Assembly: GCA_900467185.1 (NCBI GenBank)
Contig: UBPA01000023.1
Location: 124,001-188,000, forward strand
Origin: Hyphomicrobiales bacterium
Lineage (GTDB): Bacteria; Pseudomonadota; Alphaproteobacteria; Rhizobiales; Rhizobiaceae
DNA length: 64,000 nt
Direction: 5' to 3'
Shown here piece by piece: positions 34,119 through 42,844 of this stretch. Both the position numbers and the translations under genes were made by a program. Numbering within the stretch: position 1 is the stretch's first letter; each line of letters opens with the position of its first letter. The notes beneath the pieces are model-generated. The model searched no databases, was not told the origin of the DNA, and saw only the letters and a program-made list of their open reading frames with translations.

Positions 34119-35276
34119 ATGATGGCGGGGAACCGCAAGAGCGAGTTGAAGGCGTTGTTCGGGGGCGGGCTGAGCCCCGCCGACGTCGCGCGCGCGGCTG
34201 GCGCGCGCCCGTCCGGCGAGAGCGAAGGGGCAGCGCCCGAGCGCAAATCGGCCGAAGGGCCGCAGACGGCCGGCACGGGGCCGGCGGGGGAGGGCGCGAC
34301 GTCGGTTCCCCCGGCCCGCAGCGCCTCCGGCGCCGTCAAGGCCATGGGACTGTCGCTGAACGCCATCACCCGCGAGGCCGAGGAGGCGCGCGTGCTGCGC
34401 CAGGCGCTGTCGGACGGCGAGCGCGTCGTCGGCATAGACCCCGCCCGGATCGAGGCTTCCTTCGTCGAGGACCGGCTCGTGATCGACGGGCCGACGGACG
34501 AGGATTTCGAGGCGCTGGTGGAGAGCGTGCGCGAGGCGGGCCAGCAGGTGCCGGTGCTTCTGCGGCCGCATCCGGACAAGCAGGGCGTCTACCAGACGGC
34601 CTATGGCCACCGGCGCATCCGCGCCGCCGCCCGGCTCGGCCGCCCGGTCAAGGCGATCATCCGCGCGCTGACCGACGACGAGCTGGTGCTGGCGCAGGGC
34701 AAGGAGAATGCCGAGCGGCGCAACCTTTCCTTCATCGAGCGCGCCCTGTTTGCCCGCAACCTCACGGAACGCGGTTTCGATCGCAAGACGATCGGCGATG
34801 CGCTGGCCGTGCAGAAGAGCGAACTGTCGCGACTGATGCAGGTGGCCGAGGGCGTGCCCGACCGGTTCATCCGCTTCATCGGCCCGGCGCCGAAGGTCGG
34901 GCGGGACCGCTGGATGAAGCTCGGCGAGATCCTGCAGAGCGATGCCCGGCAGGTGCAGGCGATCGACGTCGTCTATTCCGACAGGTTCAAGGCGGCAGAC
35001 AGCGACCGGCGGTTCCAGATCCTGTTTTCCCATCTCGATGCCCTGGGCAAGCCGGTCAAGACCCAGCGCCGGGCTGGGGAGGCCGACGGCACCGGTGCGA
35101 GGACGCTGACGGACGGCCGTGGCCGGGTCTTTGCCCGGCTGACGGTGGAGAACGGGGCGACGCGGATCGAATTTGCCGCGGACACGCCGCTGGCCTTCAT
35201 TGATGCCGCAGCCAGCCTTCTGGCCGAGGCGCATGAAAGCTTCGAGCGCGCGGCGGACGGCGAAAGCCGGGCCTGA
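34119..35276 (+). CDS. repB: Plasmid partitioning protein RepB (ParB family)
   Basis: A 385-aa centromere-binding protein that recognises parS and stimulates RepA. The family N-terminus NRKSELKALFGG is just after the start. A ParB/Srx domain follows (QVPVLLRPHPDKQGVYQTAY then GHRRIRAAARLGRPVKAI) and a helix-turn-helix at DRKTIGDALAVQKSELSRLM. An open frame extends back to 34002, overlapping repA, but AAGGAAC five nt before 34119 and the conserved MAGNRKSEL start decide the position. The 104-bp repA-repB gap contains no parS. Confidence 0.93.
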   Translation: MMAGNRKSELKALFGGGLSPADVARAAGARPSGESEGAAPERKSAEGPQTAGTGPAGEGATSVPPARSASGAVKAMGLSLNAITREAEEARVLRQALSDGERVVGIDPARIEASFVEDRLVIDGPTDEDFEALVESVREAGQQVPVLLRPHPDKQGVYQTAYGHRRIRAAARLGRPVKAIIRALTDDELVLAQGKENAERRNLSFIERALFARNLTERGFDRKTIGDALAVQKSELSRLMQVAEGVPDRFIRFIGPAPKVGRDRWMKLGEILQSDARQVQAIDVVYSDRFKAADSDRRFQILFSHLDALGKPVKTQRRAGEADGTGARTLTDGRGRVFARLTVENGATRIEFAADTPLAFIDAAASLLAEAHESFERAADGESRA

Positions 35277-35356
35277 CGGCGCAAACACCTTGCCGCGCTG
35301 ACAATCGGCGCGGCCGAAAACGACATGAACCAGAAAAGGACGACCAAGAGAGCAAG

Positions 35357-35408
35357 AAAAAAGGCCCCCAAAACGTCACCGTCATGGAAGCCCTCTTCAA
35401 TCTAAGCA
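35357..35408 (-). ncRNA. Probable counter-transcribed RNA (ctRNA) of repABC
   Basis: repABC plasmids encode a small antisense RNA between repB and repC that limits RepC. Here the minus strand has CTTGAC (35443 to 35438) as a -35 with a weak -10 about 17 nt on. A hairpin follows, GGCTTCC (35392 to 35386) pairing with GGGGGCC (35369 to 35363, two G-U pairs), then six T residues (35362 to 35357). That is a short RNA with its own terminator, about 50 nt, in the expected place and orientation. Ends are estimates. Confidence 0.6.
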
Positions 35409-35616
35409 GTTCGAGAGAATCACTTCCAGCCATCAAAGTCAAGAGTCAGCGGCAGAAATGCCGACGGGCGGAGCCATGACCGGAGGTTTCCGGGCGCTCG
35501 GCAAAGCCTTCTGACATCGAGGACATCCGTGCCTGAATGCCCCGAAATCAAGGGCGTCAGCAAAGGAAGACGTGTGCCGTGCCGGGGGACGCTTGCCTCC
35601 CAACGGAGATGGAGAG

Positions 35617-36828
35617 ATGGAGAGATTTGCAACGACGCCCTTTGGCGGCGCACGGCTGACTGCGCGCAATTTCGCGCTTCGGGCCGACCTCGAGACGCGA
35701 CAGGCGCGCCTGCGCGACGGCGAGGGCGGCAATGCCACCGGTCAGGCGGACAAGTACGGGATCATCCGGGCGCTCAGCGAAGCCCGCACCGCCTGGAACC
35801 TGTCCGACCGGGCGATCGCCGTGCTCGAGGCGCTGGCGAGCTTCCATCAGGACCGCCATCTCGACGGCCGCGCGCCGATCATCGTCTTCCCCTCCAATGC
35901 CGAGCTGTCGCTGCGCGCGCGCGGCATGTCGCCCGCCACGCTGCGCCGGCATCTGGCCAGCCTCGTCGATGCCGGGCTGATCCTGCGCCGCGACAGCGCC
36001 AACGGCAAGCGCTACTGCCGCCGCGACGATCACGGCGACGTGGAGACCGCCTTCGGCTTCGATCTCGCGCCGCTGGCACTCCGCGCCGAGGATATCCTCG
36101 CGACGGCCGCCGCCGCCCGCGACGCCGCCCGGCAGATCTCGCGGCTGCGCGCCGAAATCACGCTGCATCTGCGCGATATCGCCAAGACCATTGCCGCGGC
36201 TCTTGCCGAAGGTCGCGCCGAACCGGGTGGCGAGCCCTGGCGGGGCTTGATCGAGCGTCTGAACGACCTCTCCGGCCGCGTTCAACGCAACGGCACCGAA
36301 GACGACCTCTCGGCCCGTCGCGATGCGCTCGTGCGCCTGCGTGCCGAGGTGGAAACCGCCTATCTCGCCAGCCTTACAGACGAAGAAATGAGCGCCAATG
36401 ACCGTCAGTCTGAGCACCATATTCAGAATTCAAAATCAGACCATTCACTTGATAAAAACGGCCAAAGACCAAATACAGAAGGCGAAGCCGGCGTTCCCAT
36501 CGCACCGGAGCGGAAATCGGCAGGCATCGCGCTGAAGGATTTCCTCAGCCTTTGCCCCGATATCGCCGATTATGCCCGCGGCGGCGTCTCCGGCTGGCAG
36601 GATGTGATCGGCGCGGCGGAGGTCGTCCGCTCCATGCTCGGCATCAGCCCCAGCGCCTGGGCCGCCGCCCGGGTCGCGATGGGTCCGATCGCCGCTGCCA
36701 TCGTCCTTGCCGCCATCCTGCAACGCAGCAGCGCCATCCGCTCGCCCGGCGGCTACCTGCGCGACCTCACCGCCAAGGCCGAACAGGGCCGCTTCTCGAT
36801 CGGCCCGATGCTGAAGGCGCTGGGATGA
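35617..36828 (+). CDS. repC: Plasmid replication initiator RepC
   Basis: A 403-aa initiator protein, limiting for replication of the replicon. Family landmarks: ATTPFGGARLT at the N-terminus, NLSDRAIAVLEALASFHQD, VFPSNAELSLRARGMSPATL, DAGLILRRDSANGKRYCRRD and FGFDLAPLALRAEDIL. The C-terminal domain ends SPGGYLRDLTAKAEQGRFSI. The ATG at 35617 has GGAGA upstream and gives MERFATTPFG. An AT-rich island within the 3' third marks the likely origin. Expression should be limited by the antisense RNA upstream. Confidence 0.94.
   Translation: MERFATTPFGGARLTARNFALRADLETRQARLRDGEGGNATGQADKYGIIRALSEARTAWNLSDRAIAVLEALASFHQDRHLDGRAPIIVFPSNAELSLRARGMSPATLRRHLASLVDAGLILRRDSANGKRYCRRDDHGDVETAFGFDLAPLALRAEDILATAAAARDAARQISRLRAEITLHLRDIAKTIAAALAEGRAEPGGEPWRGLIERLNDLSGRVQRNGTEDDLSARRDALVRLRAEVETAYLASLTDEEMSANDRQSEHHIQNSKSDHSLDKNGQRPNTEGEAGVPIAPERKSAGIALKDFLSLCPDIADYARGGVSGWQDVIGAAEVVRSMLGISPSAWAAARVAMGPIAAAIVLAAILQRSSAIRSPGGYLRDLTAKAEQGRFSIGPMLKALG
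36405..36485. other. Candidate origin of replication inside repC
   Basis: An AT-rich stretch (GAATTCAAAATCAG, TTCACTTGATAAAAA, AAATACAG) stands out against the GC-rich repC sequence around it. In repABC plasmids oriV lies within repC in an AT-rich segment where RepC acts in cis. Position and composition support the call; no RepC-binding repeats were identified. Confidence 0.6.
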
Positions 36829-37131
36829 GCGCCCGGCGGGGCAGGGCAGGGCAGAGAATGGCGGAGCGGGCCGCCACGATACGGGCGTTTCGCGGGGTCG
36901 AGAGGGTTTTCCTGTCTCGACCGTTTGGTTCCGTCGCGTCCGGACGGCAGGGGCTCCGCCGTCGCTCCGCATCACCACGCGCCGGCCGTTCCCGCAGGCG
37001 GAGTTTAATCATCCGCTTTCCCTGGCGCATCACGAGATCTTTATTCCACATTCGACCCGAACATTAGCAAACGTTTGTTACCAGTAACCTACAAAATCCA
37101 TAGAGTACGGAGAGAAAACGAGGAGACCATC
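36829..37131. promoter_or_regulatory. repC-sfnG intergenic region with abutting palindromes
   Basis: This 303-bp region holds the promoter of the organosulfur operon. CAAACGTTTG (37068-37077) and GTTACCAGTAAC (37077-37088) are adjacent palindromes 44-64 bp before the sfnG start, in a locally AT-rich stretch, and may be an activator or repressor site. No gene seen. Confidence 0.4.
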
Positions 37132-38235
37132 ATGTCCTATTCCAGCCGCGCGCCGGTCAAATTCGCCTATTGGGTGCCCAATGTCTCGGGCGGCCTCGTC
37201 ATTTCCGACATCGAGCAGCGGACGAGCTGGACGATCGACTATAACCGGAAGCTGGCGCAGATTGCCGAGGCAAACGGGTTCGACTATGCGCTGAGCCAGA
37301 TCCGCTTCACCGCCGGCTACGGCGCCGAATTCCAGCATGAATCGGTCTCCTTCAGCCATGCGCTGCTGGAATCCACCACGACGCTGAAGGTGATCGCCGC
37401 GATCCTGCCGGGGCCGTGGAACCCGACGCTGGCGGCCAAGCAGATCGCCACGATCAACCACCTGACCAATGGCCGCGTCGCGGTCAATGTGGTCAGCGGC
37501 TGGTTCCGCGGCGAGTTCCACGCCATCGGCGAGCACTGGCTCGACCATGACGAGCGCTACCGCCGCTCCGAAGAGTTCATCCGGGCTTTGCGCGGCATCT
37601 GGACACAGGACAATTTCACCTTCCATGGCGATTTCTATCGCTTCAACGACTATTCGCTGAAGCCGAAGCCGATCGATCCGCAGCCGGAAATCTTCCAGGG
37701 GGGCTCGTCCCGCGCCGCCCGCGACATGGCCGCGCGCGTGTCCGACTGGTACTTCACCAATGGCAACACGCCGGCGGAGATCGGCAAGCAGGTGGCCGAC
37801 ATCCAGGCGAAGGCCAAGGAAAACGGCCACAGCGTGCGCGTCGGGGTCAATGCCTTCGCCATCGTGCGCGACACGGAGGCGGAAGCCAAGGCGGTGCTGG
37901 CCGAAATCATCGAGAAGGCCAATCCGGAGGCCGTCAACGCCTTCGGCCACGAGGTGAAGAATGCCGGCAAGGCCTCGCCCGAGGGTGAAGGCAACTGGGC
38001 GAAATCCTCCTTCGACGATCTCGTGCAGTACAATGACGGCTTCCGCTCCAACCTCATCGGCACGCCGGAACAGGTGGCGCAGCGCGTGGTGGACCTGAAG
38101 CGCGCCGGCGCCGATCTCATCCTGCTCGGCTTCCTGCATTTTCAGGAAGAGGTCGAGTATTTCGGCAAACACGTCATTCCCTTGGTGCGGGCGATCGAGG
38201 ATGCCGAGGCGGCGAGCGCGATCGCGGCGGAATGA
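37132..38235 (+). CDS. sfnG: Dimethylsulfone monooxygenase SfnG
   Basis: A 367-aa FMNH2-dependent monooxygenase of the luciferase-like family. SfnG oxidises dimethylsulfone to methanesulfinate, releasing formaldehyde, so that bacteria can use it as sulfur source. The N-terminus KFAYWVPNVSGGLVISDIEQ and DYALSQIRFTAGYGAEFQHE are specific to SfnG among SsuD relatives; VVSGWFRGEFHAIGEHWLDH follows. Length is normal. It is first in an operon with a Liv-type transporter and an SfnB-like protein. The reductase supplying FMNH2 is not in the window. Confidence 0.9.
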   Translation: MSYSSRAPVKFAYWVPNVSGGLVISDIEQRTSWTIDYNRKLAQIAEANGFDYALSQIRFTAGYGAEFQHESVSFSHALLESTTTLKVIAAILPGPWNPTLAAKQIATINHLTNGRVAVNVVSGWFRGEFHAIGEHWLDHDERYRRSEEFIRALRGIWTQDNFTFHGDFYRFNDYSLKPKPIDPQPEIFQGGSSRAARDMAARVSDWYFTNGNTPAEIGKQVADIQAKAKENGHSVRVGVNAFAIVRDTEAEAKAVLAEIIEKANPEAVNAFGHEVKNAGKASPEGEGNWAKSSFDDLVQYNDGFRSNLIGTPEQVAQRVVDLKRAGADLILLGFLHFQEEVEYFGKHVIPLVRAIEDAEAASAIAAE

Positions 38236-38367
38236 CGTCATGAAGGCGGCGGCCGACTGACGGTCGCCGCGACAAGCTTGCGACAATCGAAACGGTCGAC
38301 ACCGCGGCGCCGGAAGGCGCGGTCGCGGAGGGGATCCCGCGCGCCGATGGGCCGGGGAAGAGGGGCG

Positions 38368-39396
38368 ATGACAGAGGTGCTGACACGGGTTCTCGAAGGG
38401 GTGACGAACGGCGCGGCGCGCGAGGGCGCGGCAGCGGCTGAGTCCGTGCAGAAGGTGGTGCGCGCGCGGCCCGGTCTTGCGCCGGATGCGGATGCCGATG
38501 CGCAGCTGCATCCCGCCGCCAAGCCGCCGGCGGCCGTGGAGGTCGTCGCCGGGGACGGTCCTGCCGGGCAAGGGGTCGGAAACGAGGCCGCGCAGGCCAT
38601 CGTGCTCGAACTTGCCGGCGTCTCCCTGTCCTTCGGCGGCGTCGCGGCATTGTCAGAGGTCGATCTGTCGGTGCGGCGGGGCGAGATTCTGGCGATCATC
38701 GGGCCGAACGGCGCCGGCAAGAGCTCGATCCTCAACATCGTCAGCGGCGTCTACCGGGCGGATCGCGGCCATGTCCGGCTCAAGGGACAACGCTATGCCC
38801 AGGTCCCGACGCAGGCGCTCGCAGATCTCGGCATTGCCCGCACCTTCCAGAATCTGGCGCTGTTTCCGGGGCTGAGCGTGCTCGACAATGTGGTGGCGGG
38901 CCGGGCGCACAGGGCGCGCTCCAGCTTTGTCGAGCAGATCGCAGGCTTCGGCCGGGCGCGGCGGGAGAGGCTCGATGCACGCGCACGCGCCATCGATGTC
39001 ATCGATTTCCTGCAGCTGTCCGCGCTGGCGGAGCGCCCGGCCGGCACGCTGCCCTATGGGTTGCAGAAGCGCGTGGAACTGGCCCGCGCGCTGGTGGCCG
39101 AGCCCGAGATCCTGCTGCTGGATGAGCCGATGGCCGGGATGACGGCCAGCGAGAAGGCCGAGATGGCGGGCTTCGTGACCGCCGCGCGCGACAGGTTCGG
39201 CACGACGGTCGTGCTGATCGAGCATGATATCGGCGTCGTCATGAGCCTGTCCGACCGCGTCGCTGTGTTAGACCATGGCCGCAACATCGCGCTGGGAACG
39301 CCGGCCGAGGTGCAGCGCGATCCGCGCGTCATCGACGCCTATCTGGGCGTCGCCGTCGAGGACGACGAGGATGTCGCGCGCGGGGAGGGGCTGTGA
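38368..39396 (+). CDS. Liv-type ABC transporter ATP-binding protein (LivG-like)
   Basis: A 342-aa ATPase of the branched-chain amino acid (HAAT) transporter family. Walker A is GPNGAGKSSILN, then ARTFQNLALFPGLSVLDNVV typical of LivG; the signature LSYGxQ-type motif is LPYGLQKRVELARALVAEPE, Walker B ILLLDEPMAGM and the switch LIEHDIGVVMSLSDRVAVLD. The ~80 residues before the ATPase core are an Ala/Pro-rich extension absent from normal LivG (about 255 aa). Third base of its stop is the first base of the next start codon (TGATG). Confidence 0.85.
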   Translation: MTEVLTRVLEGVTNGAAREGAAAAESVQKVVRARPGLAPDADADAQLHPAAKPPAAVEVVAGDGPAGQGVGNEAAQAIVLELAGVSLSFGGVAALSEVDLSVRRGEILAIIGPNGAGKSSILNIVSGVYRADRGHVRLKGQRYAQVPTQALADLGIARTFQNLALFPGLSVLDNVVAGRAHRARSSFVEQIAGFGRARRERLDARARAIDVIDFLQLSALAERPAGTLPYGLQKRVELARALVAEPEILLLDEPMAGMTASEKAEMAGFVTAARDRFGTTVVLIEHDIGVVMSLSDRVAVLDHGRNIALGTPAEVQRDPRVIDAYLGVAVEDDEDVARGEGL

Positions 39397-40292
39397 TGGA
39401 CGGGTTCGACGGTCTGTTCTTCCTCGAGGTGCTCGCAGGCGGGCTGCTCTCCGGCGTCATGTATGCGCTGGTGGCGATCGGTTTCGTGCTGATCTACAAG
39501 ACCTCCGGCGTGCTCAATTTCGCGCAAGGGGCCATGCTGCTCTTCGCCGCGCTCACCTTCGTCAGCCTGACGGAGCGGGGCCTCTCGTTTCCGCTCGCCT
39601 TCGCCATCACCTTTTCGATCATGGTCGCGCTCGGCATCGCCATCGAGCGCACGGTGCTGCGGCCCCTGACGAACCGGCCGCCGATCACCCTGTTCATGGC
39701 GACGCTCGGCCTGTCCTATGTCATCGAGGGTGCGGCGCAGCTGATCTGGGGCACGCAGGTGCACGGGCTCGATCTCGGCATCGAGGATGTGCCCTTCGAT
39801 GTCGGCGGCGTCTTCATCAGCCAGTTCGACCTGTTCGCCGCCGCCGTCGCCGCCACGCTGGTGGCCGTGCTGTCCGTCTTCTTCCGCTATACGCGCATCG
39901 GGCTCGGCTTCCGGGCGGTGGCCGACGATCCCTTCGCGGCACTCGCCGTCGGGCTGCGGCTGCCCTTCATCTGGGCGACCGTGTGGGCGGCGGCCGGGCT
40001 CGTGGCGCTGGTGGCGGGGCTGCTCTGGGGCGCGCGCGTCGGCGTCCAGTTCTCCCTGTCGCTGGTGGTGCTGAAGGCCCTGCCGGTGCTGGTGCTCGGC
40101 GGCTTCGATTCCATTCCCGGCGCCATCGTCGGCGGCCTGCTGATCGGCGCGGCCGAGAAGCTCGCGGAGGTCTATCTCGGCGATTATGTCGGCGGCGGCA
40201 TCGAAAGCTGGTTTGCCTATGTGCTGGCGCTCGTGGTGCTGCTCGTGCGGCCCTCCGGCCTGTTCGGCCAGAAGCGTGTGGAAAGGGTGTGA
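39396..40292 (+). CDS. Liv-type ABC transporter permease (LivH-like)
   Basis: A 298-aa inner-membrane permease. Features: LEVLAGGLLSGVMYALVAIG at the start, IYKTSGVLNFAQGAMLLFAA (signature of LivH), FRAVADDPFAALAVGLRLPF (ATPase contact loop) and VLGGFDSIPGAIVGGLLIGA. Translationally coupled with the ATPase gene by one-base overlap, and followed closely by the LivM-like gene. Substrate of the system is inferred from the surrounding sulfone genes. Confidence 0.88.
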   Translation: MDGFDGLFFLEVLAGGLLSGVMYALVAIGFVLIYKTSGVLNFAQGAMLLFAALTFVSLTERGLSFPLAFAITFSIMVALGIAIERTVLRPLTNRPPITLFMATLGLSYVIEGAAQLIWGTQVHGLDLGIEDVPFDVGGVFISQFDLFAAAVAATLVAVLSVFFRYTRIGLGFRAVADDPFAALAVGLRLPFIWATVWAAAGLVALVAGLLWGARVGVQFSLSLVVLKALPVLVLGGFDSIPGAIVGGLLIGAAEKLAEVYLGDYVGGGIESWFAYVLALVVLLVRPSGLFGQKRVERV

Positions 40293-40294
40293 CC

Positions 40295-41347
40295 ATGACC
40301 GCCTTCGCGACCGATCTGGTGCCCGAAATACGGCCTGCGCGCGGGCTGCCCGGCTGGGCGCTGCCCGTGGCGACGCTGGCTGTCGCCTATCTCGCCGTGC
40401 CCCTGCTTGCGACGAACTATCTCTTCGAGGCGATCCTGCTGCCCTTTCTGGCGCTGTCGCTCGCCGGCGTCGGGCTCAACATTCTCACGGGCTATGCCGG
40501 TCAGGTCTCGCTCGGCAGCGCCGCCTTCATGGCGGTCGGCGCCTATGCGGCCTACAATGTCCATCTGCGCGTCGAGGGGCTGCCGCTGATCGGCAGCATC
40601 GTCGCCGCAGGCCTGTCGGCGGCCGCCATAGGGCTCGCTTTCGGGCTTCCGAGCCTGCGGCTGAAGGGTTTCTATCTCGCCGTTTCCACGCTCGCCGCCC
40701 AGTTCTTCGTGCAATGGGCGCTGACGAAATTCAGCTGGTTTTCCAACGACAGCGCCTCCGGCGTCATCGATGCGCCGCCGTTGCAGATCGCCGGCTTTGC
40801 CGTGGACGGGCCGGTCGGGCGCTATCTCTTCGCGCTCACCGTCGTCGCCGTGCTCACCTTTTTGAGCCACCGGCTGGTGATCTCCCAGACCGGCCGCAAC
40901 TTCATCGCCGTGCGCGACAACGAGACGGCGGCGCGCATCATCGGTGTTCCCGTGCTGAAGACTAAGCTTCTGGCCTTCGCGGTCTCCTCCTTCATCATCG
41001 GCATCGCCGGCGTGCTCTGGGCATTCGCTTATCTGCGCACGGTGGAGCCGGCCGGCTTCAATCTCGACCGGTCGTTCCAGATCCTGTTCATCGTCATCAT
41101 CGGCGGGCTGGCCACCATTCGCGGCGCCTTTTTCGGCGCGGCGCTCATCGTCGTCTTTCCGCTCGTGCTCTCCCGCTTTGGCTCCCTCGTGCTCGGCGAC
41201 GTATTCGATTCCGGCGTGCTCGACATGAGCCAGCGCATCGTGCTCGGCGCGCTCATCATCCTCTTTCTGGTGCTGGAACCCGACGGGCTCGCAGCCCTGT
41301 CCGATCGCCTCCGGCGCCGCATCGCGACCGGGCTGAGGCGAGGCTGA
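40295..41347 (+). CDS. Liv-type ABC transporter permease (LivM-like)
   Basis: A 350-aa inner-membrane permease. LivM signatures: ALSLAGVGLNILTGYAGQVS, SLGSAAFMAVGAYAAY, GLPSLRLKGFYLAVSTLAAQ and NFIAVRDNETAARIIGVPVL, then IIGGLATIRGAFFGAALIVV near the end. It pairs with the LivH-like protein to form the membrane channel. Two bases separate it from the preceding stop. Confidence 0.88.
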   Translation: MTAFATDLVPEIRPARGLPGWALPVATLAVAYLAVPLLATNYLFEAILLPFLALSLAGVGLNILTGYAGQVSLGSAAFMAVGAYAAYNVHLRVEGLPLIGSIVAAGLSAAAIGLAFGLPSLRLKGFYLAVSTLAAQFFVQWALTKFSWFSNDSASGVIDAPPLQIAGFAVDGPVGRYLFALTVVAVLTFLSHRLVISQTGRNFIAVRDNETAARIIGVPVLKTKLLAFAVSSFIIGIAGVLWAFAYLRTVEPAGFNLDRSFQILFIVIIGGLATIRGAFFGAALIVVFPLVLSRFGSLVLGDVFDSGVLDMSQRIVLGALIILFLVLEPDGLAALSDRLRRRIATGLRRG

Positions 41348-41430
41348 CCCGCCGTCACGACGACACCCAAGACCTTCGAACGCCAACAGGACCGGCATCG
41401 CGTCGGCCGACACCAGGAGTGTGCCCAGAC

Positions 41431-42765
41431 ATGACCATCCTCAGCAAAATCAGAACCGCAGCGCTTGCCGCCGGCCTCGCCGTTACGGCAGGGCTGACGG
41501 CGGCCCACGCCGACGAACAGTATTTTCCGCTGCAGAGCTACCGCGTCGGGCCTTATGCGGCCGGCGGCACGGGCTTCTTCGGCGGCTTCATCGACTATCT
41601 CAACCTCATCAACACCCGCGACGGCGGCGTGGGCGGCGTCAAGCTGACCTGGTCGGAGGCCGAGACCCAGTATGAGGTGGAGCGCGGCGTCGAGGCCTAC
41701 GAGCGGCTGAAGAGCAACCCGAACGTCGCGGCCTGGAACCCGCTCTCCGTCGGCATCGCCTATGCGATGATCGACCGGATCACCGCCGACAAGGTTCCGC
41801 TGATCACCATCAATCACGGCCGCACGGACTCCACCGACGGGCGCGTCTTCCCCTATGTCTTCCCGCTGCTGCTCAACCCCTACAGCGAGACCTCCGGCAT
41901 CGTGAACTACATCGCCGGCAAGGAGGGCGGGCTGGAAAAGCTGAAGGGCAAGAAGATCGCCGTGCTCTATCACGGCTCGCCCTATGGCAAGGAAACCATT
42001 CCGATCTACGAGCTGCTGGCGCAGAAATACGGCTTCGAGCTGCAGCAGATCGAGGTTCCCCATCCCGGCAACGAGCAGCAGTCGCAATGGCTGACGATCC
42101 GGCGCGCCAAGCCCGATTACGTCGTGCTGCGCGGCTGGGGCGTGATGAACCCGGTGGCGCTGAAGACGGCGGCCAAGACCGGCTTCCCGGTCGATCATAT
42201 CATCGGCAATGTCTGGTCGAACTCGGAAGAGGACGCCATTCCCGCCGGTGCGGCCGCCAAGGGCTACACCGCCGTCACCACCCAGGCCTCCGGCACGGAG
42301 TATCCCGTGGTGGAGGAGATCGTGAAGACGCTCTATGACGCCGGCAAGGGCAATCTCGCCGACACGGCGCGCATCGGCTCGGTCTACCACAATCTCGGCA
42401 TCGTCAACGGCATCCTCAATGTCGAGGCGATCCGCATCGCACAGGCGAAGTTCGGACAGCGCACGTTGACGGGCGACGAGGTGCGCTGGGGCTTCGAGCA
42501 CCTGCAGCTCGATCCAGCCCGCGTCGAGGCGCTGGGCGCCAAGGGGCTGTTCCACTCGATCAACGTCACCTGGGACAATCACGAGGGCAATGGCTACGTG
42601 ACCTTCCAGCAGTGGGACGGCGCGAAGTGGAAGGTCGTCTCCGACTGGATCGCCCCGGACTGGGCGCTGCTGCGGCCGATCATCGAAAAATCCTCGCAGG
42701 CCTATGCGGCCGGAAAGGGCATCAAGCTGCGCACGGTGGAAGAAGCCGAGGCGGCCCTGAACTGA
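41431..42765 (+). CDS. Liv-type ABC transporter substrate-binding protein
   Basis: A 444-aa periplasmic binding protein of the LivJ/HAAT family, somewhat longer than LivJ. Signal peptide about residues 1-27 (AALAAGLAVTAGLTAAHADE). Mature signatures: YRVGPYAAGGTGFFGGFIDY and the N-lobe/C-lobe crossover KGKKIAVLYHGSPYGKETIP. The usual LivK serine/threonine that binds the amino acid carboxylate is not evident, consistent with a different ligand. It lies in an operon between sfnG and an SfnB-like gene, so an organosulfur compound such as a sulfone or alkanesulfonate is the likely ligand (inference). Confidence 0.82.
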   Translation: MTILSKIRTAALAAGLAVTAGLTAAHADEQYFPLQSYRVGPYAAGGTGFFGGFIDYLNLINTRDGGVGGVKLTWSEAETQYEVERGVEAYERLKSNPNVAAWNPLSVGIAYAMIDRITADKVPLITINHGRTDSTDGRVFPYVFPLLLNPYSETSGIVNYIAGKEGGLEKLKGKKIAVLYHGSPYGKETIPIYELLAQKYGFELQQIEVPHPGNEQQSQWLTIRRAKPDYVVLRGWGVMNPVALKTAAKTGFPVDHIIGNVWSNSEEDAIPAGAAAKGYTAVTTQASGTEYPVVEEIVKTLYDAGKGNLADTARIGSVYHNLGIVNGILNVEAIRIAQAKFGQRTLTGDEVRWGFEHLQLDPARVEALGAKGLFHSINVTWDNHEGNGYVTFQQWDGAKWKVVSDWIAPDWALLRPIIEKSSQAYAAGKGIKLRTVEEAEAALN

Positions 42766-42844
42766 CGCCCCCATGCATCCCCCGCGCCGGCTGCCGGCGC
42801 GGACCCCTTCCGTCCCGCCCGTTTGCGGCAGAGGAACGCTCGCG

